This document shows positions 17,292-26,311 of a DNA stretch of 64,000 nt, piece by piece. The first letter of the stretch is position 1. Each line of letters begins with the position of its first letter. This DNA comes from a bacterium. GTDB taxonomy: Bacteria; UBP4; UBA4092; JAOAEQ01. The DNA lies in NCBI GenBank assembly GCA_026416715.1, contig JAOAEQ010000020.1, forward strand, positions 8,988-72,987, read 5' to 3'. The notes beneath the pieces were generated by a model. It did no database searches, was not told the DNA's origin, and saw only the letters and a list, made by a program, of their open reading frames with translations. Position numbers and translations under genes: made by a program.

Positions 17292-18443
17292 ATGCATAGT
17301 AACCATGCAAAATCAACAAAAATTAATAAAAGTAACCCGATGTATTTTATAATAATATGGTTAATCTTTTTTGGGCTAATTTTTATGTCGGGTAGGGGTT
17401 TTGGGGAAATGCTGTTGCCAATGAAAGCCATTTATGGATTAAAATCTGATTTAAGTCAATTTCTAGGGTTAACACCGGAACAAGTCGCCGACCAATTAAA
17501 ATCTTGGGGGATAACCGCAGTTTTTGGCGGATATGAAAATCAGGAGTTAGTTGCCGCATTGCATAAACAAAGAATTTCGGTTTATGCAGAAATAGCGATT
17601 TTCGCCGGAGAAAAATATTGGAAATCACATCCAGAGTCAAGACCGATTACTGATAAAGGGATTCCGCTAGAAAAAGACCAATGGTATGCCGGAGTATGTC
17701 CGAATCAAGATTGGTTGCGAGAAGAAAAGTTGAACCAGATAAGAACGTTGTGTAGGAATTATCAGGTTGATGGTATCTGGTTGGATTTTATTCGATATCC
17801 GTGTCATTGGGAAGTGAAACAGCCGCGGTTCGACCGAACTTGTTTTTGTCGGGTATGTTTAAACAAATTTCAGAAAGAAACAGGGATTCGAATTCCGAAT
17901 CATTTAACTTCCGTAGTTGATACGGCAAAATGGTTGGTGACCGTTAAAAAAGATGAATGGAATAAATGGCGATGTCAACAGATAACCAGTTTCGTTCAGC
18001 AAGCACGAAAGGTAATTAAGCAGGAAAACCCGCAAATCGTAGTGGGAATGTTCGGTGTTCCCTGGCGAGAACAGGAGGTTGATTTCAACTATGCAATTAT
18101 TGAATATATCGCACAGGATTACCGCGCGTTAGCAAAAGAGATCGATATCTTTTCGCCTATGGTATATCATAAAATGTGCGGGCACGAAATCGGTTGGATA
18201 ACCGATATCACTAAATATTTAGCTGATTTAACGAATCGACCGGTAGTTCCGATAGTACAAGCGTGTAGTATTCCTGAAACAATAGATAATATGGAATTTA
18301 GTAAGGTATTAACAGCAGGGTTAGCGGAGCCATCTTCCGGCGTAATTATCTTTACTTTAGATTATTTAAACAAGGAAAATAAAATCGAAACGATGAAATC
18401 AATTCTCAATCCAAAGTCCGAAGTTCGGAGTCATAAACTGTAA
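17292..18443 (+). CDS. Secreted glycoside-hydrolase-like TIM-barrel protein (second copy)
   Basis: A 383-residue protein with an N-terminal membrane/signal segment (about residues 17-38, MYFIIIWLIFFGLIF) and a (beta/alpha)8-like domain. VDGIWLDFIRYPCHW matches the strand of glycosyl hydrolase-like (GHL/DUF4015-type) proteins, with an Asp in the catalytic position. It is followed by CFCRVCLNKFQKETG, the same C-x-C-x2-C pattern as in the protein at 14696, so the two are distant paralogues. Later, EIDIFSPMVYHKMCG fits a late barrel strand. Function probably extracytoplasmic sugar processing. The stop is 20 bases before hisH, so this gene and the his genes may share a transcript. Confidence 0.7.
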   Translation: MHSNHAKSTKINKSNPMYFIIIWLIFFGLIFMSGRGFGEMLLPMKAIYGLKSDLSQFLGLTPEQVADQLKSWGITAVFGGYENQELVAALHKQRISVYAEIAIFAGEKYWKSHPESRPITDKGIPLEKDQWYAGVCPNQDWLREEKLNQIRTLCRNYQVDGIWLDFIRYPCHWEVKQPRFDRTCFCRVCLNKFQKETGIRIPNHLTSVVDTAKWLVTVKKDEWNKWRCQQITSFVQQARKVIKQENPQIVVGMFGVPWREQEVDFNYAIIEYIAQDYRALAKEIDIFSPMVYHKMCGHEIGWITDITKYLADLTNRPVVPIVQACSIPETIDNMEFSKVLTAGLAEPSSGVIIFTLDYLNKENKIETMKSILNPKSEVRSHKL

Positions 18444-18463
18444 AACGTAGGGGTTTGGTATGT

Positions 18464-19069
18464 ATGATAGCAATTATAGACTATGGTATGGGTAATTTGC
18501 AGAGTGTGCAGAAAGCGTTTCTAAAACTCGGGTTTTCTGCAGAGATTATTTCTGATGCGAATAAGTTGAACAATGTTTCGCATATCGTGCTTCCTGGAGT
18601 TGGTGCATTTAAAGATGCGATGTATGGATTGAACCAAACGGGGTTTATCGAGCCGCTCATGCAATCAATCCAAACTGGGAAACCGTTGCTTGGAATTTGT
18701 TTAGGTCTACAACTTCTATTTACCGAGAGTAGTGAAGGCGGACGATATCAAGGATTAAATCTTATTCCTGGTCGGGTTGATCGATTCCCAGATTCGGTCA
18801 AAGTACCGCAAATCGGTTGGAATCAAATTAAACAAACGAAACCCAATAATCCCTTATTGCAGGGTGTCCCGGATAATGCATATGTCTATTTTGTGCATTC
18901 CTATTATGTTATTCCGGAGGACAATACAGTTATCGCAACCACCACAGAGTATGGGATAGCATTTACGTCCATGATTTGGAAAGATAACATTTTTGCGACC
19001 CAATTTCATCCGGAAAAAAGCCAGAAAATCGGGTTGCAAATTCTCGCGAATTTCGCTACACTTAAATAA
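18464..19069 (+). CDS. hisH: Imidazole glycerol phosphate synthase, glutaminase subunit HisH
   Basis: Class I glutamine amidotransferase that delivers ammonia to HisF for imidazole ring formation in histidine biosynthesis. The start MIAIIDYGMGNLQSV is canonical, so I use ATG 18464 rather than the TTG three codons earlier. The nucleophile lies in LLGICLGLQLLF (Cys), and the His-Glu pair in QFHPEKSQ near the C-terminus. At 201 residues the length is normal. hisA follows after 93 bases; the partner hisF is not in the window. Confidence 0.97.
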   Translation: MIAIIDYGMGNLQSVQKAFLKLGFSAEIISDANKLNNVSHIVLPGVGAFKDAMYGLNQTGFIEPLMQSIQTGKPLLGICLGLQLLFTESSEGGRYQGLNLIPGRVDRFPDSVKVPQIGWNQIKQTKPNNPLLQGVPDNAYVYFVHSYYVIPEDNTVIATTTEYGIAFTSMIWKDNIFATQFHPEKSQKIGLQILANFATLK

Positions 19070-19162
19070 ACGATGATACCTGCGGATTTATGCGGGTTCA
19101 AATAGATATGTTGTAGGTAGCTAATTGCCATCAACTTCAAACCGCTTAAATCATTGTAACCA

Positions 19163-19885
19163 ATGCAAATTATTCCTGCGATAGATATCCTCGAGGGACA
19201 ATGCGTCCGATTGCAACAAGGGGAATATTCCCGGAAAACCGTGTATTCCGATGACCCGGTATCGGTTGCGAAACGATGGGAATCCGCTGGGGCGAAATGG
19301 TTGCATATTGTCGATTTAGATGGCGCCAAAACCGGTTCTTTGAAAAATTTAGATACCGTTGTTCGCATTGTTAACGCTGTAACTATTCCGGTTGAACTCG
19401 GAGGCGGGATCCGCGATTTAGCTAGTATTAAACAAGTATTATCGTTAGGAATTCAGCGCGTCGTGTTAGGGACAATAGCGTATTCTTATGCGGCAATGGT
19501 GGAAGAAGCATGTAATCGATTTGGTGAGAAAATTGCGGTTGGAATTGATGCGCGGCACGGTCGTGTGATGATTAAAGGATGGCTTGAGAAAACCGATATA
19601 CCGGCACTGGATTTAGCGAAACGAATGGAAAACAGCGGGGTTAAAACCATAATTTATACGGATATTAGTAAAGATGGTATGCTGGAAGGTCCAAATTTAG
19701 CTGCAATAAAACATATTGCGTGTAATGTTGGAATATCAGTTATTGCATCCGGCGGGATTGCTACTATTAATGATATTCAAAATCTCAAACAACTCGGCTG
19801 TCCAAATCTTATCGGAGCCATCGTTGGTAAAGCGATTTATGACGGGCAGTTGGATTTACACCAGGCAATACTCGCCGCAGGATAA
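19163..19885 (+). CDS. hisA: ProFAR isomerase HisA
   Basis: 1-(5-phosphoribosyl)-5-[(5-phosphoribosylamino)methylideneamino]imidazole-4-carboxamide isomerase, the fourth histidine-pathway step before HisFH. It has 240 residues in a (beta/alpha)8 barrel. The first catalytic Asp is in IIPAIDILEG, the second in IIYTDISKDGML; the phosphate-binding loops VELGGGIRD and VIASGGIAT are intact. The YTDISRDG-type strand distinguishes HisA from HisF. It converges on the minus-strand gene at 19976. Confidence 0.97.
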   Translation: MQIIPAIDILEGQCVRLQQGEYSRKTVYSDDPVSVAKRWESAGAKWLHIVDLDGAKTGSLKNLDTVVRIVNAVTIPVELGGGIRDLASIKQVLSLGIQRVVLGTIAYSYAAMVEEACNRFGEKIAVGIDARHGRVMIKGWLEKTDIPALDLAKRMENSGVKTIIYTDISKDGMLEGPNLAAIKHIACNVGISVIASGGIATINDIQNLKQLGCPNLIGAIVGKAIYDGQLDLHQAILAAG

Positions 19886-19891
19886 CGGAAG

Positions 19892-19968
19892 TATGAATGG
19901 ACGAAAGAATGCCGGAGGAAACATCAACAGTTTTTAGTTATTAATTTTTTTCCGTTTTTCCATTCATA
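19892..19968. repeat. Inverted repeat between convergent genes
   Basis: TATGAATGGA (19892-19901) is mirrored by TCCATTCATA (19959-19968) across 57 bases containing two T-runs. It spans almost the whole gap between hisA and the convergent gene and might help bidirectional termination, but the loop is long and support is weak. Confidence 0.3.
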
Positions 19969-19975
19969 TCGGTAG

Positions 19976-21535
19976 TTAAAATTTTTGAATTTTTGCTTTC
20001 GGTAGATATCCTTCCTCTTTTAGCAGCTGAACCAATTTCTGATATTGTTTTCTATTAATAATTAAATCTTTTGGTGAAACTACACCAAGTATATATGGTT
20101 TAAATTTCACTGAGGATTGGATTTCTTTCGCTAAAAGTTCATTATCGCAACGAAGCAGGAATACCTCAGCGAAATAAATTTTTCCATATTGTTTTTCCCA
20201 TTCTTCAAGAGTATACACTACATTTTGGGGTAGCGGTTTTTCTGAAAGTGATTGTAGAATTCGTAAAATCTTTTTTATGGTATATTCCGCTTCGAGTGCT
20301 CGGTGTACACTCCGTTTATTTAATCGCAAAGTTATATACCGGTCAACTTTAATCGGGTCAGCAAATAATTCTATTTCCCACCGAATCTGCAAAGGACAAT
20401 TCGAATCAAGGAGTATTTCAAAGTTCGGCTGTAAAATTAGCGTGGGTTTATGTTCGCATATCGGCAGTTTCCCTTCAGGTAGAAGGAGATGTTTACCGAG
20501 CTCAGTGAGCGCAAGGAGCGATTCGTTGGATATTTTATGTTTTCCCAAGGCAATGAACCCAAGATGAAATAATCCAGGAAATAGATACGAGTTGATTTCT
20601 GCACGATAAGATTTTTCCCATTGCTGATCTGGCATTATTAATCGCGCGACCTCAAATAGAGAAGATATCGATATCCAAGTTGATACCGGCAATCCGGCGA
20701 GAATAGATAAAATGACACTTGATTCTGGTAAGGTTGAAAAGTGATTCTTAATCCAAGAAAAATATAGTGATTTTAACTGCTCGAGTTTTGTTAAGCTAAA
20801 CCAATGAGATATCGATTGTTCATTAACTTGCCAGGTTAGATTATCCGAGATGATGAACTGCGCGCTCCGACAGAAATTTAGAATTAATTTCAATCGAGTT
20901 GGGTAATCGTCTTTAGGATAAGGAAGTTTATCGTTAACTTCAAACAGCCGTTCGATTTCCTGAATAGTCTTTTTAAACAAGCGCGTTTCCTTGGACAATA
21001 CCGGCGGGGTTCGTCTTACATACGAAAGAAAACTGAACGTATCGCGCAGTATCGACCACGTTTGAACTAATTGCACTCCGTAAATTTCATTTTGTGGAAC
21101 CGCGATTAAATGCGATTGTATATCGGCGGTTAAAATCGGGATTAATATTATCCGGATATCTTGAGGAATCAAATATCGTGGGATATGCTGCGATTTTGTT
21201 GAACCGGTATAAACGAGTCCATGAGCTATTAAAGGTTGAATGATTTGTTCTGGGGTTAATAGATTCGTTTGAACTCGTTCGAGTAGTCTCTGATGTAATT
21301 GTTGAACTGGTAATCCAGCGATGCCTCCGAGATAAACCATTAACCGGAGCGCTAGTTTTGTTTCTGCATTAAATCCAGCGATGAGTTCAGCGAGAATCTT
21401 CGGATTCCGTAATCGAATGGATATTTGCCGAATTAAATCTGATTTCGAGTTGAATTTTACCGTTGCACCGAGATACGATGCAATTGACTGTAAAAATTCT
21501 ATCGGCGCTACCGTCAGGCAATCAATGAGATTCAT
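19976..21535 (-). CDS. XPB/Ssl2 N-terminal-domain-like helicase partner protein
   Basis: A 519-residue protein of the helicase-associated (Helicase_C_3, XPB/Ssl2 N-terminal-like) family, which in many bacteria is encoded beside an XPB helicase, as with the mycobacterial Rv0861c-Rv0862c pair. The N-terminal half is helical, with winged-helix-like repeats. The diagnostic C-terminal part has PTLILQPNFEILLD, then ITLRLNKRSVHRALE and VYTLEEW, ending in a basic tail. No ATPase motifs are present. Transcribed 78 bases after the XPB gene, it probably acts with it in DNA unwinding or repair; that role is inferred from the pairing. Confidence 0.8.
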   Translation of the reverse strand: MNLIDCLTVAPIEFLQSIASYLGATVKFNSKSDLIRQISIRLRNPKILAELIAGFNAETKLALRLMVYLGGIAGLPVQQLHQRLLERVQTNLLTPEQIIQPLIAHGLVYTGSTKSQHIPRYLIPQDIRIILIPILTADIQSHLIAVPQNEIYGVQLVQTWSILRDTFSFLSYVRRTPPVLSKETRLFKKTIQEIERLFEVNDKLPYPKDDYPTRLKLILNFCRSAQFIISDNLTWQVNEQSISHWFSLTKLEQLKSLYFSWIKNHFSTLPESSVILSILAGLPVSTWISISSLFEVARLIMPDQQWEKSYRAEINSYLFPGLFHLGFIALGKHKISNESLLALTELGKHLLLPEGKLPICEHKPTLILQPNFEILLDSNCPLQIRWEIELFADPIKVDRYITLRLNKRSVHRALEAEYTIKKILRILQSLSEKPLPQNVVYTLEEWEKQYGKIYFAEVFLLRCDNELLAKEIQSSVKFKPYILGVVSPKDLIINRKQYQKLVQLLKEEGYLPKAKIQKF

Positions 21536-21614
21536 AACTAATTAACAAAGTCGTTTCGATATATTCCCAAAATAATTAAAGTATTGTTTTTTCAATATTC
21601 GGTGATTAAATAGG

Positions 21615-23294
21615 TTATTCTATTTCATTTGCGTCTAAAATTGTATACTTATATCCTTGCTCAGTTAAAAATAATTGACGATTAGCTGCATAATCCTGTT
21701 CTTTGGTATCGCGAGTGATAATTGAATAAAAATGTGCGATAGTACCATCTAATTTCGGTCGAAGAATACGACCGAGCCGTTGTGCTTCTTCCTGACGAGA
21801 ACCGAAGGTACCGGAAATTTGTATAGCGACATTTGCATCCGGTAAATCAATTGCAAAATTCGCTACTTTCGATACAACTAATAACTTAATCGTTCCCGCT
21901 CTGAACTCAGCATAAAGTTTTTCTCGTTCATCATTCGGTGTTTGACCAGTTATAATTGGCGCATTGAGTTCTTTTGCAAAATGTTCTAATTGTTGAATAT
22001 ATTGACCAATAATTAAAATCTGGTCATTGTTATGGCGCGCAACCAACTTCTTGACCAGTGGTTCTTTCATCGGATTTTCTGAGGCAATGCGAAATTTCGT
22101 TCGCGAATCCGCTATCGCATACTCTAGCCGAAGATGTTCTGGCAGATTTAATCGGATTTCATGACATTCAGCGGTAGCAATCCAACCCTGTTTCTCTAAT
22201 TCTTTCCAGGGGACGTCATATCGTTTCGGACCGATTAAACTGAAAACGTCGTCTTCTTTGCCATCTTCCCGAACCAAGGTTGCGGTTAATCCTAATCTAC
22301 GTCGCGCTTGAATTTCTGCTGTGATGCGAAAAACCGGTGCTGGTAATAAATGCACTTCATCATAAATAATTAAGCCCCAATTTTTTTTGTTAAATAGACT
22401 AAAATGCGGGAAATCACTTGCGGTATTCGGCCGGTAGATCAAAATCTGATAAGTAGCAACGGTTATCGGTTTAATTTCTTTAATTTCACCAGAATATTCA
22501 CCGATTAAATCTGGCGATATATCGGTTTTATCTAAAATTTCTGTTAACCATTGGCGAACTGCAACAACATTCGTTGCTAAAATTAATGTTGCGCATTGAA
22601 GTTTGGCAATTATTCCGAGTCCAACAATAGTTTTCCCAGCACCACACGGTAACACGATTACACCACTACCACCAGCCACCGAGCCATTCGCATAAAAAAT
22701 ATCAACCGCTTCTTGTTGATAGTGTCGTAAGGTAAAAGGTTTTCCAGTTTGCGTTGTTTTTTTTAAGCTTATTTTAAGTGGATCTCCGGTGATATACCCA
22801 GCTAAATCCTCTACCGGAAATCCGAGTTTGATTAACGCCTGTTTGATATGTCCACGAAACTGCGGTTTGGTGAGAATAGTATTTTTATCGAGTAATTTTG
22901 TAACAAAAGGTTGAACGGATTTTTGATGCCAGATTTCTTGAATTAAATATGGGTCAGCTGAACATATTGCAAGTTGACCATTAACATTCATTAGTTTAAG
23001 TTTACCGTAACGTTCCGAAAATTCAATGATATCCCGAGCAACGTTTGCTGGGATTTCATACCGACTATATTGAGCAAGTCGTTCGAGAATCTGGTTGGCA
23101 GTATATCCGGCAGCCGCTGCATTCCATAGAGATAGAGGTGTTAACCGATATGTATGAATATGTTCCGGACTTTTAACCAGCTCCGCAAACCGAATTAGTT
23201 CATCGCGAGCGAGTTCATATTGCGGATTATCTACTTCAAGTAAAATCGTCCGGTCACTTTGGATAATGATGGGTTTTTCAGAGTGAGAATTCAT
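21615..23294 (-). CDS. XPB/ERCC3-type DNA helicase
   Basis: A 559-residue superfamily-2 helicase. An N-terminal damage-recognition-like region (about 1-180) precedes RecA-like domain 1, with motif I CGAGKT (about 215-220), motif II DEVH (about 315), motif III GLTATL, and the XPB-specific RED loop in LVREDGKEDD. Domain 2 has motif VI EEAQRLGRILRPK. Eukaryotic and archaeal XPB unwinds 3'-5' in transcription and nucleotide excision repair; bacterial homologues are 3'-5' DNA helicases of less certain role. Its partner follows on the same strand. All catalytic residues appear intact. Confidence 0.93.
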   Translation of the reverse strand: MNSHSEKPIIIQSDRTILLEVDNPQYELARDELIRFAELVKSPEHIHTYRLTPLSLWNAAAAGYTANQILERLAQYSRYEIPANVARDIIEFSERYGKLKLMNVNGQLAICSADPYLIQEIWHQKSVQPFVTKLLDKNTILTKPQFRGHIKQALIKLGFPVEDLAGYITGDPLKISLKKTTQTGKPFTLRHYQQEAVDIFYANGSVAGGSGVIVLPCGAGKTIVGLGIIAKLQCATLILATNVVAVRQWLTEILDKTDISPDLIGEYSGEIKEIKPITVATYQILIYRPNTASDFPHFSLFNKKNWGLIIYDEVHLLPAPVFRITAEIQARRRLGLTATLVREDGKEDDVFSLIGPKRYDVPWKELEKQGWIATAECHEIRLNLPEHLRLEYAIADSRTKFRIASENPMKEPLVKKLVARHNNDQILIIGQYIQQLEHFAKELNAPIITGQTPNDEREKLYAEFRAGTIKLLVVSKVANFAIDLPDANVAIQISGTFGSRQEEAQRLGRILRPKLDGTIAHFYSIITRDTKEQDYAANRQLFLTEQGYKYTILDANEIE

Positions 23295-23368
23295 AAAAAG
23301 TACCTGATACTAAAACGAAGTTAACTCTGAAGTCTTGGGTACTTGTCAGTTGTTAATACTCGGTTGAC

Positions 23369-24856
23369 TTATCCGATACTTTGCGCACAAACTTTATTTC
23401 GGCCGGAGTGTTTTGCCATATAGAGTTGTTCGTCAGCATCTTTCAAAAGTTGTTCAGCAGATGAAGTATGTTCGGTCAAAGTTGCAACACCTACACTAAT
23501 AGTTAAATTTCCGTTCGGCTGTTTTTCTTCGTTATGGAACCGATGCGATTCTACTGCCGCTCGGATTTTCTCTGCGACAACACAAGCGCCGGATAAATCC
23601 GTCTGTTGTAAAATTAATCCAAATTCTTCTCCGCCATACCGAGCAGCTAAATCAGTTTCGCGGGTGTTACTTTTAATTAAATACGCTACTTCTTCTAATA
23701 CTATATCGCCTAATGGATGACCATTGGTATCATTATAAACTTTAAAATGGTCTATATCAATCATAATTACTGATAACGCATTGTTATATCGTCTCGCTGC
23801 TTGGAAAAACTCATTTAAACGGAGCATAAAATAATTATGGTTAAATAATTTAGTTAATCCGTCAGTAATTGCCATTTGTTCACTACGTCCAAACACGGCA
23901 GAATTCTCTAATGCTAACCCGACAAACCCAGCTATGGTTTCAGAGATAAGCCGTTCATCTTGAAATTCGACTCCGCTTTTTTCTAGATAAATTGCACCAT
24001 GCAGCTGATTCTGATATAGAATCGGTATCGCAAACGTTACTTCCGTTAACCAGGTTTTACCACCGGCAGTTTGCCAACTATCTTTCGATGACCATTCATA
24101 TCGCATAGTCTGTCTAGTTTCAGCTACACGGCCAAGCAACCCTTCACCTAACGGGATTTTATCAGGTGGTTCTTCATGGAGCGGAGTCCCGGCGCTTCCT
24201 TTTCGTTCAAGTAAATTTAGATGGGGATTAAATAGATAGACCGCACAATACTTGGTGTTCGGCGATTTAGCTAGCGATTCTATCGTGACATTAACAATAG
24301 CTGATACCCGTTTGTTCCCTTTTGTTGTTTCATCATGTTCCGGTACAGCTAATTCCGCTAAATTAACTTTTTTCGCAAAATTAGCTACAGTAATGATTAA
24401 CGATGAAGTATGCAACAAATCTTTTTTTAGGTTTTCACAGGTCTGCGTTAATTTCCGGAGTTGTTCACGGTCTTCCTGAAGTTGGCGTTGTAAAGCAACA
24501 TCAGACTTAGCCTGGATTTGCAAAGTAATTAATTTTGTTATTGCGGTGATAAGCATAGCGTTAAACAATAGTAACCCAACAGGGAAAAGGTGGTTCCAGG
24601 GTTCTTGCCGGATAACTAAAACGCCAGGTTCTTTATAGAGTAAGATACCGTGGCTAACTACCGCACCAATGAGAACAATTAACGCTCCGGTCACTCCCCA
24701 AAAATATGCTGCACCAAAAATAACTAAGAGATAAAGCTGGGCGGCTATAACTTTCTGGATGATGGTACTATCCTTATCGGTTAACAGTAGGAAATTGATA
24801 AAAAACGCTAAACTAAATATGAAGATAATTATGATAATTTTAATCGCTTTTTGCAT
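23369..24856 (-). CDS. GAF-GGDEF diguanylate cyclase, membrane-anchored
   Basis: A 495-residue signalling protein: four or so N-terminal membrane helices (1-110), a short coiled coil (115-150), a GAF-like sensor domain (about 165-315), and a GGDEF domain (325-490). The active site reads GGEEF in AARYGGEEFGLIL, compatible with catalysis of cyclic di-GMP formation from two GTP. RETD lies five residues before it, the canonical RxxD inhibitory site for product feedback. DIDHFKVYNDTNGHPLGD is the metal/substrate loop. It is single, divergent from galT. Confidence 0.95.
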   Translation of the reverse strand: MQKAIKIIIIIFIFSLAFFINFLLLTDKDSTIIQKVIAAQLYLLVIFGAAYFWGVTGALIVLIGAVVSHGILLYKEPGVLVIRQEPWNHLFPVGLLLFNAMLITAITKLITLQIQAKSDVALQRQLQEDREQLRKLTQTCENLKKDLLHTSSLIITVANFAKKVNLAELAVPEHDETTKGNKRVSAIVNVTIESLAKSPNTKYCAVYLFNPHLNLLERKGSAGTPLHEEPPDKIPLGEGLLGRVAETRQTMRYEWSSKDSWQTAGGKTWLTEVTFAIPILYQNQLHGAIYLEKSGVEFQDERLISETIAGFVGLALENSAVFGRSEQMAITDGLTKLFNHNYFMLRLNEFFQAARRYNNALSVIMIDIDHFKVYNDTNGHPLGDIVLEEVAYLIKSNTRETDLAARYGGEEFGLILQQTDLSGACVVAEKIRAAVESHRFHNEEKQPNGNLTISVGVATLTEHTSSAEQLLKDADEQLYMAKHSGRNKVCAQSIG

Positions 24857-25261
24857 ACCGAAGTTAGATAATGATAGTATTGATTAGCAACCAATTATGT
24901 AAGCTTATATTTTAACACTTTTTGGTTCAAAAAGAAATAGGAATCGAAGAATAGCTAGGGCAACAAGAAGGCAATTGCAATTCCATAACGTATAATCATT
25001 GGTAAATATTTCCAGAAGTCCGGCTGATGTGGATTAATTCATTGATGGTAGATGTTAATTGAACGATCCTTAAAGTAACATTCATGATTTTTGCTTGTGC
25101 TTAGAAGAAACCATATACTCCAAATCAACACCAAATAGACCAAGATAGAATAATCCAATAATCCATTATTGCACCAATGTAATAAAATAAAATGGAAAAA
25201 CCCCGATTTCTTTGCTATGATTTACATTGAGAAATATTCTTAGAGAGGAGATGAAATACGT
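24857..25261. other. Divergent intergenic region (cyclase / galT)
   Basis: 405 bases between divergent genes with no convincing coding frame. Apart from the promoter-like pair immediately upstream of galT and its Shine-Dalgarno site, I recognise no structured RNA or repeat. Confidence 0.6.
25212..25240 (+). promoter_or_regulatory. Possible sigma-70-like promoter of galT
   Basis: TTGCTA (25212-25217) and TATTCT (25235-25240) are spaced by 17 bases, each matching four of six consensus bases, and lie just before GAGGAG and the galT start, giving a very short leader. Plausible but unproven. Confidence 0.35.
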
Positions 25262-26257
25262 ATGCCGGAATTCAGACAAAATATGGCAACAAATGAATGG
25301 GTGATTATCGCTACAGAACGAGCGAAACGTCCAGAAGACTTTCAAAAGAAGATTGAGGGGAAACCGCAATTACCGCCTTACAAAACCGATTGCCCATTCT
25401 GCCCAGGAAATGAATCGAAAACACCGCCAGCAACGTTAACCATAGAACGAAACGGAAACTGGTCAGTTCGAGTGGTCCCGAATAAATTTGCGGCGGTACA
25501 AAAAGGAATAGAGTTTAAGCCGGAAAGAGTCGGTCGGTTTCTAAAAATGTCCGGGTATGGAATAGCAGAAGTGATTATTGAAACGCCCAACCATAATGTT
25601 ACGTTAGCAACGATGGATATCGCTGGGGTTCAGGATGTTATTCAGGCATATAAAGAGCGGAGTTTATCCGTTGCTCGAGAAGACCGAATTGGATTTATCA
25701 ATCTATTTCGGAATCATGGAATTAAAGCTGGGACTTCATTAGAACATCCGCATTCGCAACTTATTGCGACTCCAATAATTCCACCACATGTGCGAAATCC
25801 GATTGAGCAAGCAGTACGGTATCATGATACACACAGTCGCTGTATCTATTGCGATATGCTCGCAGAAGAAATCCAATTGAAAGATAGGATTATTTTTGAG
25901 ACAGAACATTTCGTTGCATATTGTCCCTTTGCATCCCGCACACCATTTGAAGTCCGGATTATGCCGAAACAACATCGGGCGTCATTTGCGTATATTACAG
26001 CATCTGAAACAGCTGATTTTTCCCGATGCGTTAAAGATATTTTAGCTAGAATTTATTTCGGATTAGATAATCCAGATTATAATTTTATCATTCGCTCTGC
26101 TCCAGTCGGCGATGAAGATGCAAAGTATTATCATTGGTATATGGTCATTATTCTAAAACTTACTACACCAGCAGGATTTGAAATCGGAACCGGAATTTAT
26201 ATCAATATAACTTATCCTGAACAATGCGCCGATTTCCTTAAAAAGATTGAATATTAG
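25262..26257 (+). CDS. galT: Galactose-1-phosphate uridylyltransferase
   Basis: 331 residues. It transfers UMP from UDP-glucose to galactose 1-phosphate (Leloir pathway) or acts on related sugar 1-phosphates. The HIT-superfamily active site is the His-Pro-His-Ser-Gln of GTSLEHPHSQLIATP (around residue 160-170), where the second His is the nucleophile. Zinc ligands are suggested by CPFCPGNE near residue 40 and by CIYCDM after the active site. A GAGGAG site eight bases ahead supports the start. No other galactose genes lie nearby; DUF4931-like or ADP-sugar phosphorylase activity is an alternative, since small GalT-like enzymes vary in substrate. Confidence 0.9.
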   Translation: MPEFRQNMATNEWVIIATERAKRPEDFQKKIEGKPQLPPYKTDCPFCPGNESKTPPATLTIERNGNWSVRVVPNKFAAVQKGIEFKPERVGRFLKMSGYGIAEVIIETPNHNVTLATMDIAGVQDVIQAYKERSLSVAREDRIGFINLFRNHGIKAGTSLEHPHSQLIATPIIPPHVRNPIEQAVRYHDTHSRCIYCDMLAEEIQLKDRIIFETEHFVAYCPFASRTPFEVRIMPKQHRASFAYITASETADFSRCVKDILARIYFGLDNPDYNFIIRSAPVGDEDAKYYHWYMVIILKLTTPAGFEIGTGIYINITYPEQCADFLKKIEY

Positions 26258-26311
26258 GATGTTATAGCTGCGAAAACAGGAAAATTCAATTATCCAAAAT
26301 AGGCGGTAATA

